Source: Gnetum montanum | Lineage: Eukaryota; Streptophyta; Gnetopsida; Gnetales; Gnetaceae | Direction: 5' to 3' | Length of the DNA stretch: 64,000 nucleotides | Assembly (NCBI GenBank): GCA_015680685.1 | Contig: MNCI01013908.1 | Span: forward strand, 54,101 to 118,100 | Shown: positions 54,700 to 64,000 of the stretch, one piece after another | Position numbering within the stretch: the stretch's first letter is position 1 | Layout: every line of letters begins with the position of its first letter | The notes under the pieces: generated by a model | The model's input: only the letters and a program-made list of their open reading frames with translations | The model's database searches: none | What the model was told of the DNA's origin: nothing | Translations under genes and position numbers: made by a program

Positions 54700-56450
54700 A
54701 AATGGTGGCTCCTCCATTTGCTTCTTTCCTTTGTCATCGAGCTTTTGAAATTAATATATGTTAAGTAATGCTGAAAGCTTCTCTTCCTTTGATGTTGATT
54801 CATGTACCATTTAGGCAAATTTAGCAATGTTTGCTAGAGTCGGTGCTTCCCATAGGCATGGCAACTGTGAGAACATTTTGTTAACTTTCACATACCAAGC
54901 TACAAACTACTCTCTTCTTTAAATGTTCTAGCTATCTTTCTTAATTCCTAGTAATCAGTCATTCTCCTAGCCAGATTTGCTACTACATCCTTCTAATCCT
55001 GGTAGATAACTTTAACCACCTGGAGCTTGGAGTTTACAATGTAAAGCTTTTGTTGTGCATCTATTTAGTCTACAAACTCTTTCTCATATAGTGCATATAA
55101 TACGACTACTTGTTGCTTCATTTCTATTCCAGGCTTGCCTACAGTTAACATGGCTAAGTTAATATATCGAAGAATTGCTAACCCCATGTACTCTATCAGG
55201 TCCTCTATCTACAAGTATTTATTCTTAATCTCGACTTGGTGCACATGGGCAAGATTTTCTAGGATAGGCTGCCAATCAGGTATCTATGTTGTGATGAAGC
55301 TAATCTTAGCTTTAGGCATCTAGATCTCTTTCTCATTAATTTGCTTGTACATGCCCACTTGATCCTTGAACTGCTCCTTTAGCCATTTATGTTTCTTGGC
55401 CTCATTTTGCCATGTGTTGATTTCAATGGTTGATTTTTTTATTGTATTGTATAGACTTCTTCTATTAATAGGATCATGTTTTCTCTAGCCAATTTTCTCA
55501 TGTCAAGGTTGACTCTAGCAAACTATTCTCATAGCTGATGGATGCTTTCTTCCAACATATTCTTTTATTTTTCAATGTTAATCAACCTTACATTTTCTGG
55601 AGTAATTAGCTTATTTTCTACTTTTAAGGTAGTTAAGGTTTTGCAATGGACATAGGTTTGTGCTTCTATCACTAAGGTATTCCATGTTGCCTTTTCTTTT
55701 TTCCATCTCCATTTGGGTGTATTTGACCATTAGTTGGCCCATCTATTTAGTTCTAAATTGTTTGAGCTAATCTAGCACAATATATCATGCAAGGTCTCAC
55801 CTTTCTACACTTACTACAGTCAATTCTACTTGTAACCTCTACACCTAATTTTCTATGTGCTTTGCTTTAGTTTCTGACATTATTAGATTGCCCATGGTGA
55901 AAATTAATTCTAATTGCACTACAATGATATCACTTGAAATATAGAAAAGATTTTGAATCACTTGCCTAGTCTACAATAATTGATCCAAAATGTCTTCATG
56001 CTCCTCTGGTACTATGGATGTTCTAGCTATGGTTTTAACATCTCTTGCTCTAGTCATATTAGCTAATGGCACAACGAGAACATTAAAATATTCTTTGATA
56101 TAATCTGTGATGATAAATTCCTTGCCTCTATGTCAAACCTTTTAGAGATTTGTGCTATGTTGGCTCCAACATTGGGAAGATTCAATGCCTTGGTTATCGC
56201 TTCAACTGAATAGGGCACTTTGATTCCTTCTATCTTTACTATGGCATCATCTTGTTTATTTTTCCAAAATTGTCATACTTCCCCTAGGTATCATTTTCCA
56301 TTACATGAGATTGTACGCCATAGAGGAGAGGCTTGAAGTTGTTCTCAAACGTTAGTAGGGCCAAACTCCATGAATGATCCAAAGTTGAGTTTCACTATGA
56401 TAGTGAACATGATAGATTTTTCTTAATTAGCTTGCAGAAATTCATTTAAT
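54700..56450 (-). pseudogene. Decayed 3' ORF of element F, coiled-coil-like
   Basis: On the minus strand fragments read as charged, Leu-rich helices (QLMVKYTQMEMEKRKG, KQQVVVLYALYEKEF) with many stops. Near 56250-56060 there is a better-kept segment, IVKIEGIKVPYSVEAITKAL then LPNVGANIAQISKRFDIEA. The same protein begins in E (LNFGAFTEFALDAV, GEMYQFWHN), so it is a family ORF placed before the 3' LTR, the position of env-like or extra ORFs in Athila relatives. I do not recognise its function. Confidence 0.5.
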
Positions 56451-56535
56451 AACGTGGGGCATCGTCCTTGCTCTTAAACATGCAGTACCTTAACTTTAGC
56501 TTACATGGATTGCCCCATCGTAGGTGTAGGATAAT

Positions 56536-56924
56536 TGATGAGTGGCAAGATACCCCTACACTCAACCATACAAATACGAGTGTTTTCACGCGCAATCCGA
56601 TCGAACTCCACAGACGGACTAGCTGTGGCACCTAGATAGTTAAGCTTAGGTCGCAATTCACTGTCTTCCCACCTAGACTAGTATTATATTTGTCACGTAT
56701 GGTTTAGTCTAGAGTGAGGTGTATGATGGGTTCCTAATCTAATGCTACTCCTAAAGGCAATGGAAAGTAATATTATCTAAGCTAAGAGAGAAAGGGTAAA
56801 AAAGTCTAATCTACCCTAAGTGCGATGAGCATCCATTCCTTGATTATTTGTACACATCTTGGACTTCGTGCACGACTACCACTGGGATTACCAAGCACAG
56901 ATCCTAGGTATGCTACTGGGTTAC
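56536..56924 (-). repeat. 3' LTR of E, first part
   Basis: TGATGAGTGGCAAG to GGGTTAC; GTTAC is the C2 target site. C-type LTR text throughout. Confidence 0.85.
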
Positions 56925-57796
56925 TGATGAGTGGCGAGGTATCCCTACACTAAACCATACGAATACAAGCGTTCACGCATGATCCGATCGAACTTCGTGG
57001 ACAGGCTAGTTGTGGTATCTAGATAGTTACACATTGATCGCAGTTCACTATCTTCCTACTTGGACTAGTATTTACTTTGTCATGTATGGTTTAGTCCAGA
57101 GTGAGGTGTATGATGTGATCCTAAATTAGTGCTACTCCTAGAGACAATGGAAAATAATATTGATTAAACTAATGAGTAATAGAAAATGAAGTCTAAGCTA
57201 ACCTAAGTGCTAAGAGCATCCGTTCCTTAATCATCCGTACACATCTTGGACCTTGTGCATGACTACTACTAGGATTACCAAGCGTAGATCCTAGGTACAC
57301 TACTAAGTTACCAAGTAGTCACACTTAAATGCTCATGATTAAGTCGTACTCATTCCGCATTTAACAATAAGAATAGTAAATGATGATAAAGAAATATTAA
57401 CTAAGAAAATAATAAATAACAATTAAACAATTAAAACTAAGTGAATGCTGCAATGATGAAGTAATCTCGATCTTTATTTCCTATCATGTGCGCGTCCAAG
57501 TACGTCACATCCGAATAAAGGTTCCGTACAATTACAAGCATCACACTGCAGGCATGCACTTGGAAAAATAATCTAACTCCTATGGAAACAAAATGCAAGA
57601 GCTCTGCTACAATTGACTAAAAGATGCCTAAATGAGGTGGAAGGCCCTCTTATTTATAGGCCAAGATAGGTGACTGTGTAAACAGGCCACGTCGACACAG
57701 GGAGGCTGTGTCGACTGGCCCGCTTCGACGCGGCCACATATATGCGGCCCCATATACACGGCCCAGTTGATGCATTAACTTAATGACACTTCATCA
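56925..57796 (-). repeat. 3' LTR of C2 (872 bp)
   Basis: TGATGAGTGGCGAG to CACTTCATCA. TATA on the minus strand at 57651-57658. U3 (57660-57796) has no GATATCGC units; it holds GTCGAC and GGCC-bounded palindromes instead (CACGTCGACACAGG, GGCCACATATATGCGGCC). Confidence 0.9.
57670..57780 (-). promoter_or_regulatory. GTCGAC/GGCC palindrome array in U3 of C2
   Basis: Contains GTGTAAACAGGCCACGTCGA, GGCTGTGTCGACTGGCC, and GCGGCCACATATATGCGGCC, a different palindrome type in the same place as the GATATCGC arrays of C1, D and E. A diverged copy is in the 5' LTR at 62465-62575. Confidence 0.7.
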
Positions 57797-59747
57797 TACC
57801 CCCATGATTGAGTAAAAACTTGTCCTCGAGTCAAAGAAAGTGAGGAACAAGCTTAATTGAATACAAAGTGGATAGGTATGGGATTATTGATTGACTAGGA
57901 ATTTATTCATGCCTCAATGGAGAATTAAACAAAATTTGGACACAGACACAAAAGACAAAACTTGTGGAACTCATGGGGTTCCCGGTAGTGGTGGCTCCTC
58001 CATGGGTGCCTTTCATTTATCTTGTGTGCCCGGCTTCTGAGATTAATACCATTGAAGAAGCACCTGACATTTCTCCTCTTCTATTTGAGGATTATGAGCC
58101 GTCCATGCTGATGTTCGAATGTGTGATGGAGTCAGCACTTTTCATGGACATGACAATTGCGGGAACGCTTGATTGGCCTTGACATGCCATGCGACAAATA
58201 GCCATTTTTCCTCTTCATAGGCTCGGGCCTTGACCTCTCCTCCTTTTGCTTGGATAGATTATGCAGTAACAGAAGTTTCATGATGGATGCTAAATGATTT
58301 CCTTTTGCTCTGCATGTTCTGCATGAGGTCCTTGGCCTCTGTCTCCCCTAGGTCATTCAATTGCGCCTTGAGAAGGTCCTCCTTGTTGTCTTCTTTTAGG
58401 GGCCATCTATAATCACACAAAGATCAATTGTTAGTAAGGTTATTGAAAAAATTTTAATGATTTCATACCTTACTCATTGCCTTTAATAAATGTTGCATTC
58501 TTTACTTAGTATGATTTTAGAGTTAGAAATTTTGCAAAGAAGTTACCCTAAAAGTTTAATGTCAGACTTGGTTTTGAGGAACGTTTGATAAAATGATAAC
58601 AAAGGAAAGAATAGATTTGGAAATGAAATACTCGAAGGGTATAAGATGATGTGGTGGTGTGCAACAAGTACAAATTACAAAAGTTATGCAAGTGGATCTT
58701 CCCCAAAGCAGGTTCCAACCTATATGCCCTTGCGTAACCACACCTTAAGATGTCCATAGGCACTAGAAGGGCTAAATGTAATCTATATCGATGCAACAAA
58801 ACACATACATGTTGATACCACTGTGATTAGGTATGAATTCAATGCCATTCAAGACATGAGTCACAAATACATGAACAGCGAGATGGAATGAATTCGAGAA
58901 GGGATTGCAGAGATTGGAACGTGAGGTAACAAACTCAGGGCACAATGAATCCTATGTGTAAGCATGATTAAGGTGTCATTAACCCATCGTTCCAAGATCA
59001 GGATCAAGTCCATTCCTCTAATCAGTGACATCACATTGTTTTATCCCATGATGAACAACTATAAGAGCACCATGACAGCAAGGCATACAATCACATGACA
59101 TTTTATGCAAGGGAGGAGTGACTTGGAATTTCTTTGTGACATATTTTTTTTGTTTGGCCGCTTTGGCACACTCTCTTTTCCCTCTCATCTCTCTTCCTTT
59201 TTTTTGTTTTGTTTTTTTCTTTGTTTTTCTTTTTTTTTGTTTTTTATTGGGTGCCTTTAATACTCTTACTCCCATATTTCGTTAGATTTGCAAGGATCTT
59301 AGTACAACCAAGCTGCATGATAGCACCTATAGATGTCACCAAAGAGGATCCACAAGTTCCCTTGATGTCACACCCTGGCCATTTCCTCTTAGTCCATCAT
59401 TTTTCACTCTGGGCACAATGAACACAGAATTACTTAAAGTTTTAATGATGTCAAGAATATCATCATACTCAAAGTAGAACCTCTTATTAATAGAATGGTT
59501 GGATGGATGTGATGGGCTCACTATTCAAATAATTGATCACCCAAGACTCGATAACATAGAATACACCTCAACCAACAAGCCACATGAGTGTTTTATTCGT
59601 AGATCAGATTACTTATAAAAACATAAAAAGACAAAAAGGTAAAAAGATAAAATAAGAAATTGAGAAATGAAAAACTGGAAAACAAAAAGTTGAAAAATTA
59701 AAGAAATAGAAAAAATATTTATTAATTCTGTGTTGTTAGAATGGAGG
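57797..59747 (-). other. 3' noncoding region of C2
   Basis: Homologous to 24311-26240 of C1. Contains the conserved GTGGATCTTCCCCAAAGCAGG block at 58691-58711 and T/A-rich runs. The portion 57960-58180 corresponds to the decayed end of the E 3' ORF. No intact gene. Confidence 0.7.
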
Positions 59748-61577
59748 TTACCCCTCATAACTAAACGATTGTGCATGGCTAGAATTAATAAATGGAAGGT
59801 GGGGATCCTTGCATGTTGGAAATATTGGGATTCGGTCATACTTCCCCCATTGGGGTTCACACACTTGATTCGAGTTGACATAGTGGGGCAAGTTATAAGA
59901 TGTGGTTAATTTATACGGAGTTGACCCACTATGGTACTTGTGATAGTAAGATGATATGCAAGGATCAACATGTCTTCCCATGTGGCAATATTCATTGGGC
60001 CCCATGGTTGTTGGAGTATTGAGTGGTGGCCTTGATAAGGTAACATGAGGCATTGGATTTGTGCTGAGTTAGCAGATGTAGTGGTTTTTGAACTGTGGTG
60101 TTCCTTTCAACGGTCACATCTAAAGAAGAGACGTCTTCAATGTTGTGAAGGACCTCCACTGCTGTTGACAATAGCAGCACAAGTAACATTTGCGGGTTTG
60201 TGTTGTGGTGAAAAATATTCTGGCATAGCTAGCAGTGATGTAGAAGGGGGTGAAGCATGAGAATATTAAGGTTGAGAAGAACTGTAAGGCACATGAGGTG
60301 GTGATCTTTTTGGAGAGGACATGTGTGGATAGTACTCGGGAGAATGATAACGATGAGGCAAGGTAGAGGATGCTAATCTTGTTGGAGAAATAGGGTGTTA
60401 AACATAATAAGCATTTGGTGTTGGGACATATGAAGGGTATGGTCTAGTTGGCGGTGGCCTCCCCCATGACTGAGGTTTTTGCCACTGTGGTTGGACACAG
60501 TATTTTTGTACGAACTTTGGATGTAACATTCCTCACCAATGCTCATGTAAATGTGACAAGATTGGAAATTGACCCTTGGGGTGATCGTACAAGAAAATAT
60601 TACATTGATATGTATGATTGGCAGTTGAGTTCTTATCCTTATTCTCTTCAACCCTTCTTTCTAATTGTCACGTGGTGTCCTGTCCTATTTCNTTCCACCT
60701 CCTTGAAGTGAGTTGATTTCTCCTCTTCATGATCATGGACCCTTGTTAAGTTAACATTTTGGTCCTATTGAGAACTTTCAACATTCTCCCATTTGGCTAT
60801 TTATCCTTGTTCTTTTGCTATCCGCTTAATAAGCTCTTGGAGTTGATGGGTTCGTAGCTCATATAGTTGACCTCAGGCGTACATCCCTAGGGTCTCCCTT
60901 GTTTCATTACGGAGCCCATCTATGATATGGTACATTAGCCTCTCCTCAGAGAACCCATGGCCTGGGAAATTGTTTAACAGTGCATAATATCTTTCTAAGT
61001 CCATGTCCAAGGGTTCATGTTGTGCTTGTTTCCATTCTTGGATTTGTCTCCTCAAGGTTGACACTCTTGCATAGGTTTGATATCTTTCATTGAAGAGTTC
61101 TACCATTGTTGGCCAACGTCGAATTGATTTTGGTTTTAATGACCTATACCATACTTTTTCTTGGCCAACGAGTGTCAAAGGGAAGAGCTTAAGTTTTTGC
61201 CACCCATTTTCAATATTGTTCCATGTATAGGCATCGTAGAAGGCTTGTAAATGTTGTTGTGGATCTGAATCATAGCCTCCTAAAAACTTGGGAAAGTTGT
61301 TTAAATCAAGCACGGGTAGACAACTTTTCTTACAATGCCTACGGGCTATTCGAACAGCCTCTTGTATTTCTGTTAATCTTGTAGTGACTAGTAGGGGTTC
61401 ATCGTCATCAATTAAGTTATGCTTTCGTGTGTTGGGACGATGTTGTCTTTGTTTATGTTTATAAGAAACCCCCACCTCGGGTTGCGTACTCCAATCTTCA
61501 TTGTCATAATATTCGTTGGTTCTCCAATGAACTGCCTCACTAGATGTGGCATTATTATAGTCTTGTGAGAGAGACAT
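59748..61577 (-). pseudogene. gag of element C2
   Basis: Open from ATG 61577 (MSLSQDYNNATSSE) for 234 codons to TGA 60875-60873, then continued in frame-broken pieces to about 59748. Capsid core: FLGGYDSDPQQHLQAFYDAY, VWYRSLKPKSIRRWPTM, ELFNERYQTYARVSTLRRQI. Downstream are LYDHPKG-like knuckle remains and a Pro/Ser/Tyr-rich tail. About 60% or more of residues appear to match C1 by eye. A single N at 60692 marks a place where C1 has some 130 extra bases. Confidence 0.83.
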
Positions 61578-61697
61578 GGTTGTAAATTTGTGTGTGATTT
61601 AATTACAATTATTATTAATATTTTTGTAAAAGATATATCGTCAAGGCTTTGTTACAGCGATCTTGTATGATGTAACTAATCTAAATAACTAGCACCA

Positions 61698-61715
61698 TCC
61701 CCAGCAACGACACCA
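61698..61715 (-). other. Primer binding site of C2
   Basis: Plus strand TCCCCAGCAACGACACCA, three G-to-A differences from the perfect D2 site, one base from the LTR. Confidence 0.8.
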
Positions 61716-61716
61716 A

Positions 61717-62590
61717 TGATGAGTGGCGAGGTACCCCTACACTCAACCATATGAATACGAGCATTCACGCACGATCTGGTCAAACTCTGTGGACAGGCTA
61801 GTTGTGGTATCTAGATAGTTACACGTTGATTGTAGTTCGCTATCTTCCCACCTGGACTAGTATTTTCTTTGTCACGTATGGTTTAGTCCAGAGTGAGGCG
61901 TATGATGTGATCCTAAATTAGTGCTACTCCTAGAGACAATGGAAAATAATATTGATTAAACTAATGAGTAATAGAAAATGAACTCTAAGCTAACCTAAGT
62001 GTGATGAGCATTCGTTCCTTAATCATTTGTACACATCTTGGACCTTGTGCACGACTACTACTGGGATTACCAAGTGTAGATCCTAGGTATACTACTGGGT
62101 TACCAAGTAGTCACACTTAAATGCTCCTGATTAAGTCGTACTCATTCCGCATTTAACAACAGGAATAGTAAAGGATGATAAAGAAATATTAACTAAGAAA
62201 TTAATAAATAATAATAACAATTAAATAATTAAAACTAAGTAAATGCTGCAATGATGAAGTAATCTTGATCTTTATTTCCTGTTATGTGCACGTCCAAGTA
62301 CGTCACATCCGAATAAAGGTTCTGTACAATTACAAGCATCACACTGTGGGCATGCACTTGGGAAAATAATCTAACTCCTATGGAAAAAAAATGCAAGAGC
62401 TCTGCTACAATTGACTAAAAGATGCCTAAAAGAGGCGGAAGGCCCTCTTATTTATAGGCCAAGTTAGACGGCTGTGTAAACGGGGCCACGTCAGGGAGGC
62501 TACGTCGATGGGCCCACATCGACACAACCATGTATACGTGGCCCCATATACATGGTCCAATTGACACATTGACTTAATGACACTTCATCA
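61717..62590 (-). repeat. 5' LTR of C2 (874 bp)
   Basis: TGATGAGTGGCGAG to CACTTCATCA, then target duplication GTTAC. Differs from the 3' LTR mostly by C/T and G/A changes, which suggests a moderately old, methylated insertion. Minus-strand TATA at 62450-62458. Confidence 0.9.
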
Positions 62591-62595
62591 GTTAC

Positions 62596-63067
62596 CAAGT
62601 AGTCACACTTAAATGCTTGTAATCAAGTCATACTCATTCCGAGGTTTAACATGAGATAAGGGTGAGAAAGACTAATTAGGAAAGTAGTAAATAACAAATA
62701 AATAAATAAATAACAAAGTGAATGCTGCAATGAGGAAGTAATATTAATCTTTATTGCCAATCATGTGCTTGTCCAAGTATGTCAAACTTGAATAAAGGAT
62801 GCTATACAATTACAATCACCACACTACGGGCAGACACTGAAAAATATTCTATCTCTGGAAGGGGAAAACTGCCAAAGCTTCGCTAAGGAACTAAAACTAG
62901 ATGTAAAATGAGGGAGAGCCACCTCTTATTTATAGACATTGCGGAAAGCAGGACACAATATCACAGCCCATGCGATATCGCATATGCAATATCGCGACCC
63001 ATGAGATATCGCGGGTGCATTATCGTGGATGCGTTATCGCAGCTATCAGCAATTTCATGACTCATCA
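62596..63067 (-). repeat. 3' LTR of E, second part
   Basis: Continues with CAAGTAGTCACACTTAAATG and ends GACTCATCA. Minus-strand TATA (CTTATTTATAG) near 62926-62936; U3 has GATATCGC-type units at 62945-63055, including ATGCGATATCGCATATGC at 62970-62987. Confidence 0.85.
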
Positions 63068-63246
63068 TACCCCCACGACTAAATGAAAACTCGTCCTCGA
63101 GTTAAAGTGAGAACAAGCTACATTGATTACACAGTGGATAGGTATGGGATTATTAGATGGAAAATGGGATGATGCCGCAGTGTGGGAAGAAAACAAAATA
63201 CAGACATAACACATAGAAAATCCTATGATTGCAAAATTGGTGGAAC

Positions 63247-63790
63247 TCATGTAGTTCCTGGTGGTGGTGGCTCCTCCATAGGTGTCTTTCCCTTTTCTTG
63301 TGCTTCGGGTATTGGGATTTGATGGCATTGAAGTATGGCCTGGAGTTTCTTCTCTTGTAAGGCCTTGAGTACCTTGGCGTGCATGTAAGTTTGCACTTGT
63401 GCCATAGAGGCAGCCCAGTCAGCCTTCTCTTTTTCTTCCGCAACCCTTTTATTCTCTGTCAATAGTTTATTAAGTTGCTCAGTTCTAAAAGTGTCCAGCT
63501 AGTTCTGAGCAACCTTCGGCCCTATATTCAGAAGGTTTAATACTTCTAAAATGGCTTGAATAGAGAAATCAATAGTCACACCACAATTGTTAACTATGGT
63601 GCCTTCTCCCTATTATGCCAAAATTGGTACATTTCCCCTAAGTACCAAGCACCGCTTTCAGAGAGGGTAGGCCATAATGGGGATCCTTTGAGGTGATCCC
63701 TAACAGCATCCAAAGCAAATTCTGTGAAAGCTCCAAAGTTTAATTCCATGATCACTATAGTGAACACAATCCTAGGTTAGCGTGAGATAT
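63247..63790 (-). pseudogene. 3' ORF of element E
   Basis: An open stretch 63462-63247 encodes a charged helix (MTENKRVAEEKEKADWAAS) and ends EAQEKGKTPMEEPPPPGTT just before the polypurine tract. Upstream and in a broken frame are MELNFGAFTEFALDAVRDHL and GEMYQFWHNREKAP, homologous to element F. A Gln/Glu repeat (EQHAEQEEQYAEQEEQ) precedes it near 63890-63940. Function unknown. Confidence 0.55.
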
Positions 63791-64000
63791 CGTCCCTGTT
63801 CAAACACTAAAGTAGCTCCTTTTTCTACCTACCTTGATTGTACAGTAGCAGGGTCTTCTTTGTGGATACTAAATGATTGTTCCTCTTGCTCTGCATATTG
63901 TTCCTCCTGCTCTGCATGTTGTTCAGCAGGAACTTGTCCTTTACCTCTCCTAGGTTGTTCGATCACACCTTGATTAGGACCTTCCTGTTGTCTGCATTTC

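Larger units (their letters stand above)
53243..56535 (-). mobile_element. Element F: diverged related element, interrupted by E
   Basis: A left-hand 3' LTR (53243-54456) is followed by a polypurine-like TACCCCTAGG and internal sequence related to the 3' parts of E and C. At 56535 element E is inserted (left flank ATAAT). The remainder of F lies beyond E, outside the window. Highly decayed. Confidence 0.7.
56925..62590 (-). mobile_element. Element C2: complete pol-less, gag-only retrotransposon (5.7 kb)
   Basis: Flanked by GTTAC at 56920-56924 and 62591-62595. Minus-strand order: 5' LTR 62590-61717, primer site, gag, about 2 kb noncoding, polypurine tract (TCATGGGGGTA at 57797-57807), 3' LTR 57796-56925. 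No protease, RT, RNase H or integrase can be found in any frame. It has the same layout as C1, which lies at a different site with different target duplication. Confidence 0.92.
56536..64000 (-). mobile_element. Element E: related element running off the right edge, interrupted by C2
   Basis: Its 3' LTR (56536-56924 joined to 62596-63067) is split by C2, and internal sequence from 63068 continues to the window end. The polypurine tract (minus strand TCGTGGGGGTA) is at 63068-63078. It is inserted into F next to ATAAT. gag and pol, if any, are beyond 64000. Confidence 0.8.

Overview
This is nuclear DNA of a land plant with a large, repeat-rich genome. The only clear host gene is a split class I formin on the minus strand (38831-43963), whose signal peptide, membrane segment, proline-rich FH1 and FH2 arrangement is plant-specific. 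Almost everything else is Ty3/gypsy LTR retrotransposons nested in one another, with 5-base target duplications, tRNA-type primer sites and many in-frame stops. I cannot place the species; a gymnosperm, fern or other large-genome plant would fit. I saw no tRNA, rRNA or CRISPR array.

Layout. 1-13142: element A, minus strand, a Tat/Ogre-type element with 5' LTR, gag, protease, a candidate PR-RT intron, RT, two RNases H and the start of integrase, which runs off the left edge. Inside the candidate intron, on the opposite strand, lies a decayed multi-exon gene (3026-7129). 13143-22284: element B, minus, an Athila-like gag-PR-RT-RH-INT element into which A has inserted. 22608-23478: another LTR (G). 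24136-37264: element C1, a pol-less element (TSD TTTAC), whose 5' LTR is split by element D2 (28598-36543, TSD GTCAT), which carries gag and protease but no RT or integrase. 37270-46305: host DNA with the formin gene. 46311-53182: element D1, plus strand, a second gag-protease-only copy (TSD TATTG). 53243-64000: element F, interrupted by element E, whose 3' LTR is interrupted by the second pol-less copy C2 (56925-62590, TSD GTTAC).

How the parts relate. B, C, D, E, F and G share LTR ends (TGATGAG to CTCATCA or close variants) and, where the site is visible, a tRNA-Asp-like primer site. They form tiers: B carries full pol, D has lost RT-RH-INT at a junction shared by both copies, and C has little beyond gag. 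D and C are probably moved in trans by B-like elements. In C, D and E the U3 is very short and is largely an array of small palindromes (GATATCGC type, or a GTCGAC/GGCC type in C2) placed just before the TATA box.

The most unusual object is the antisense gene of element A. Seven of its eight exons join in phase or nearly so, it has an FCP1/NIF-phosphatase-like N-terminal region with a damaged catalytic motif, and the whole unit sits inside the sense-strand candidate intron between protease and RT, so neither reading unit would block the other.
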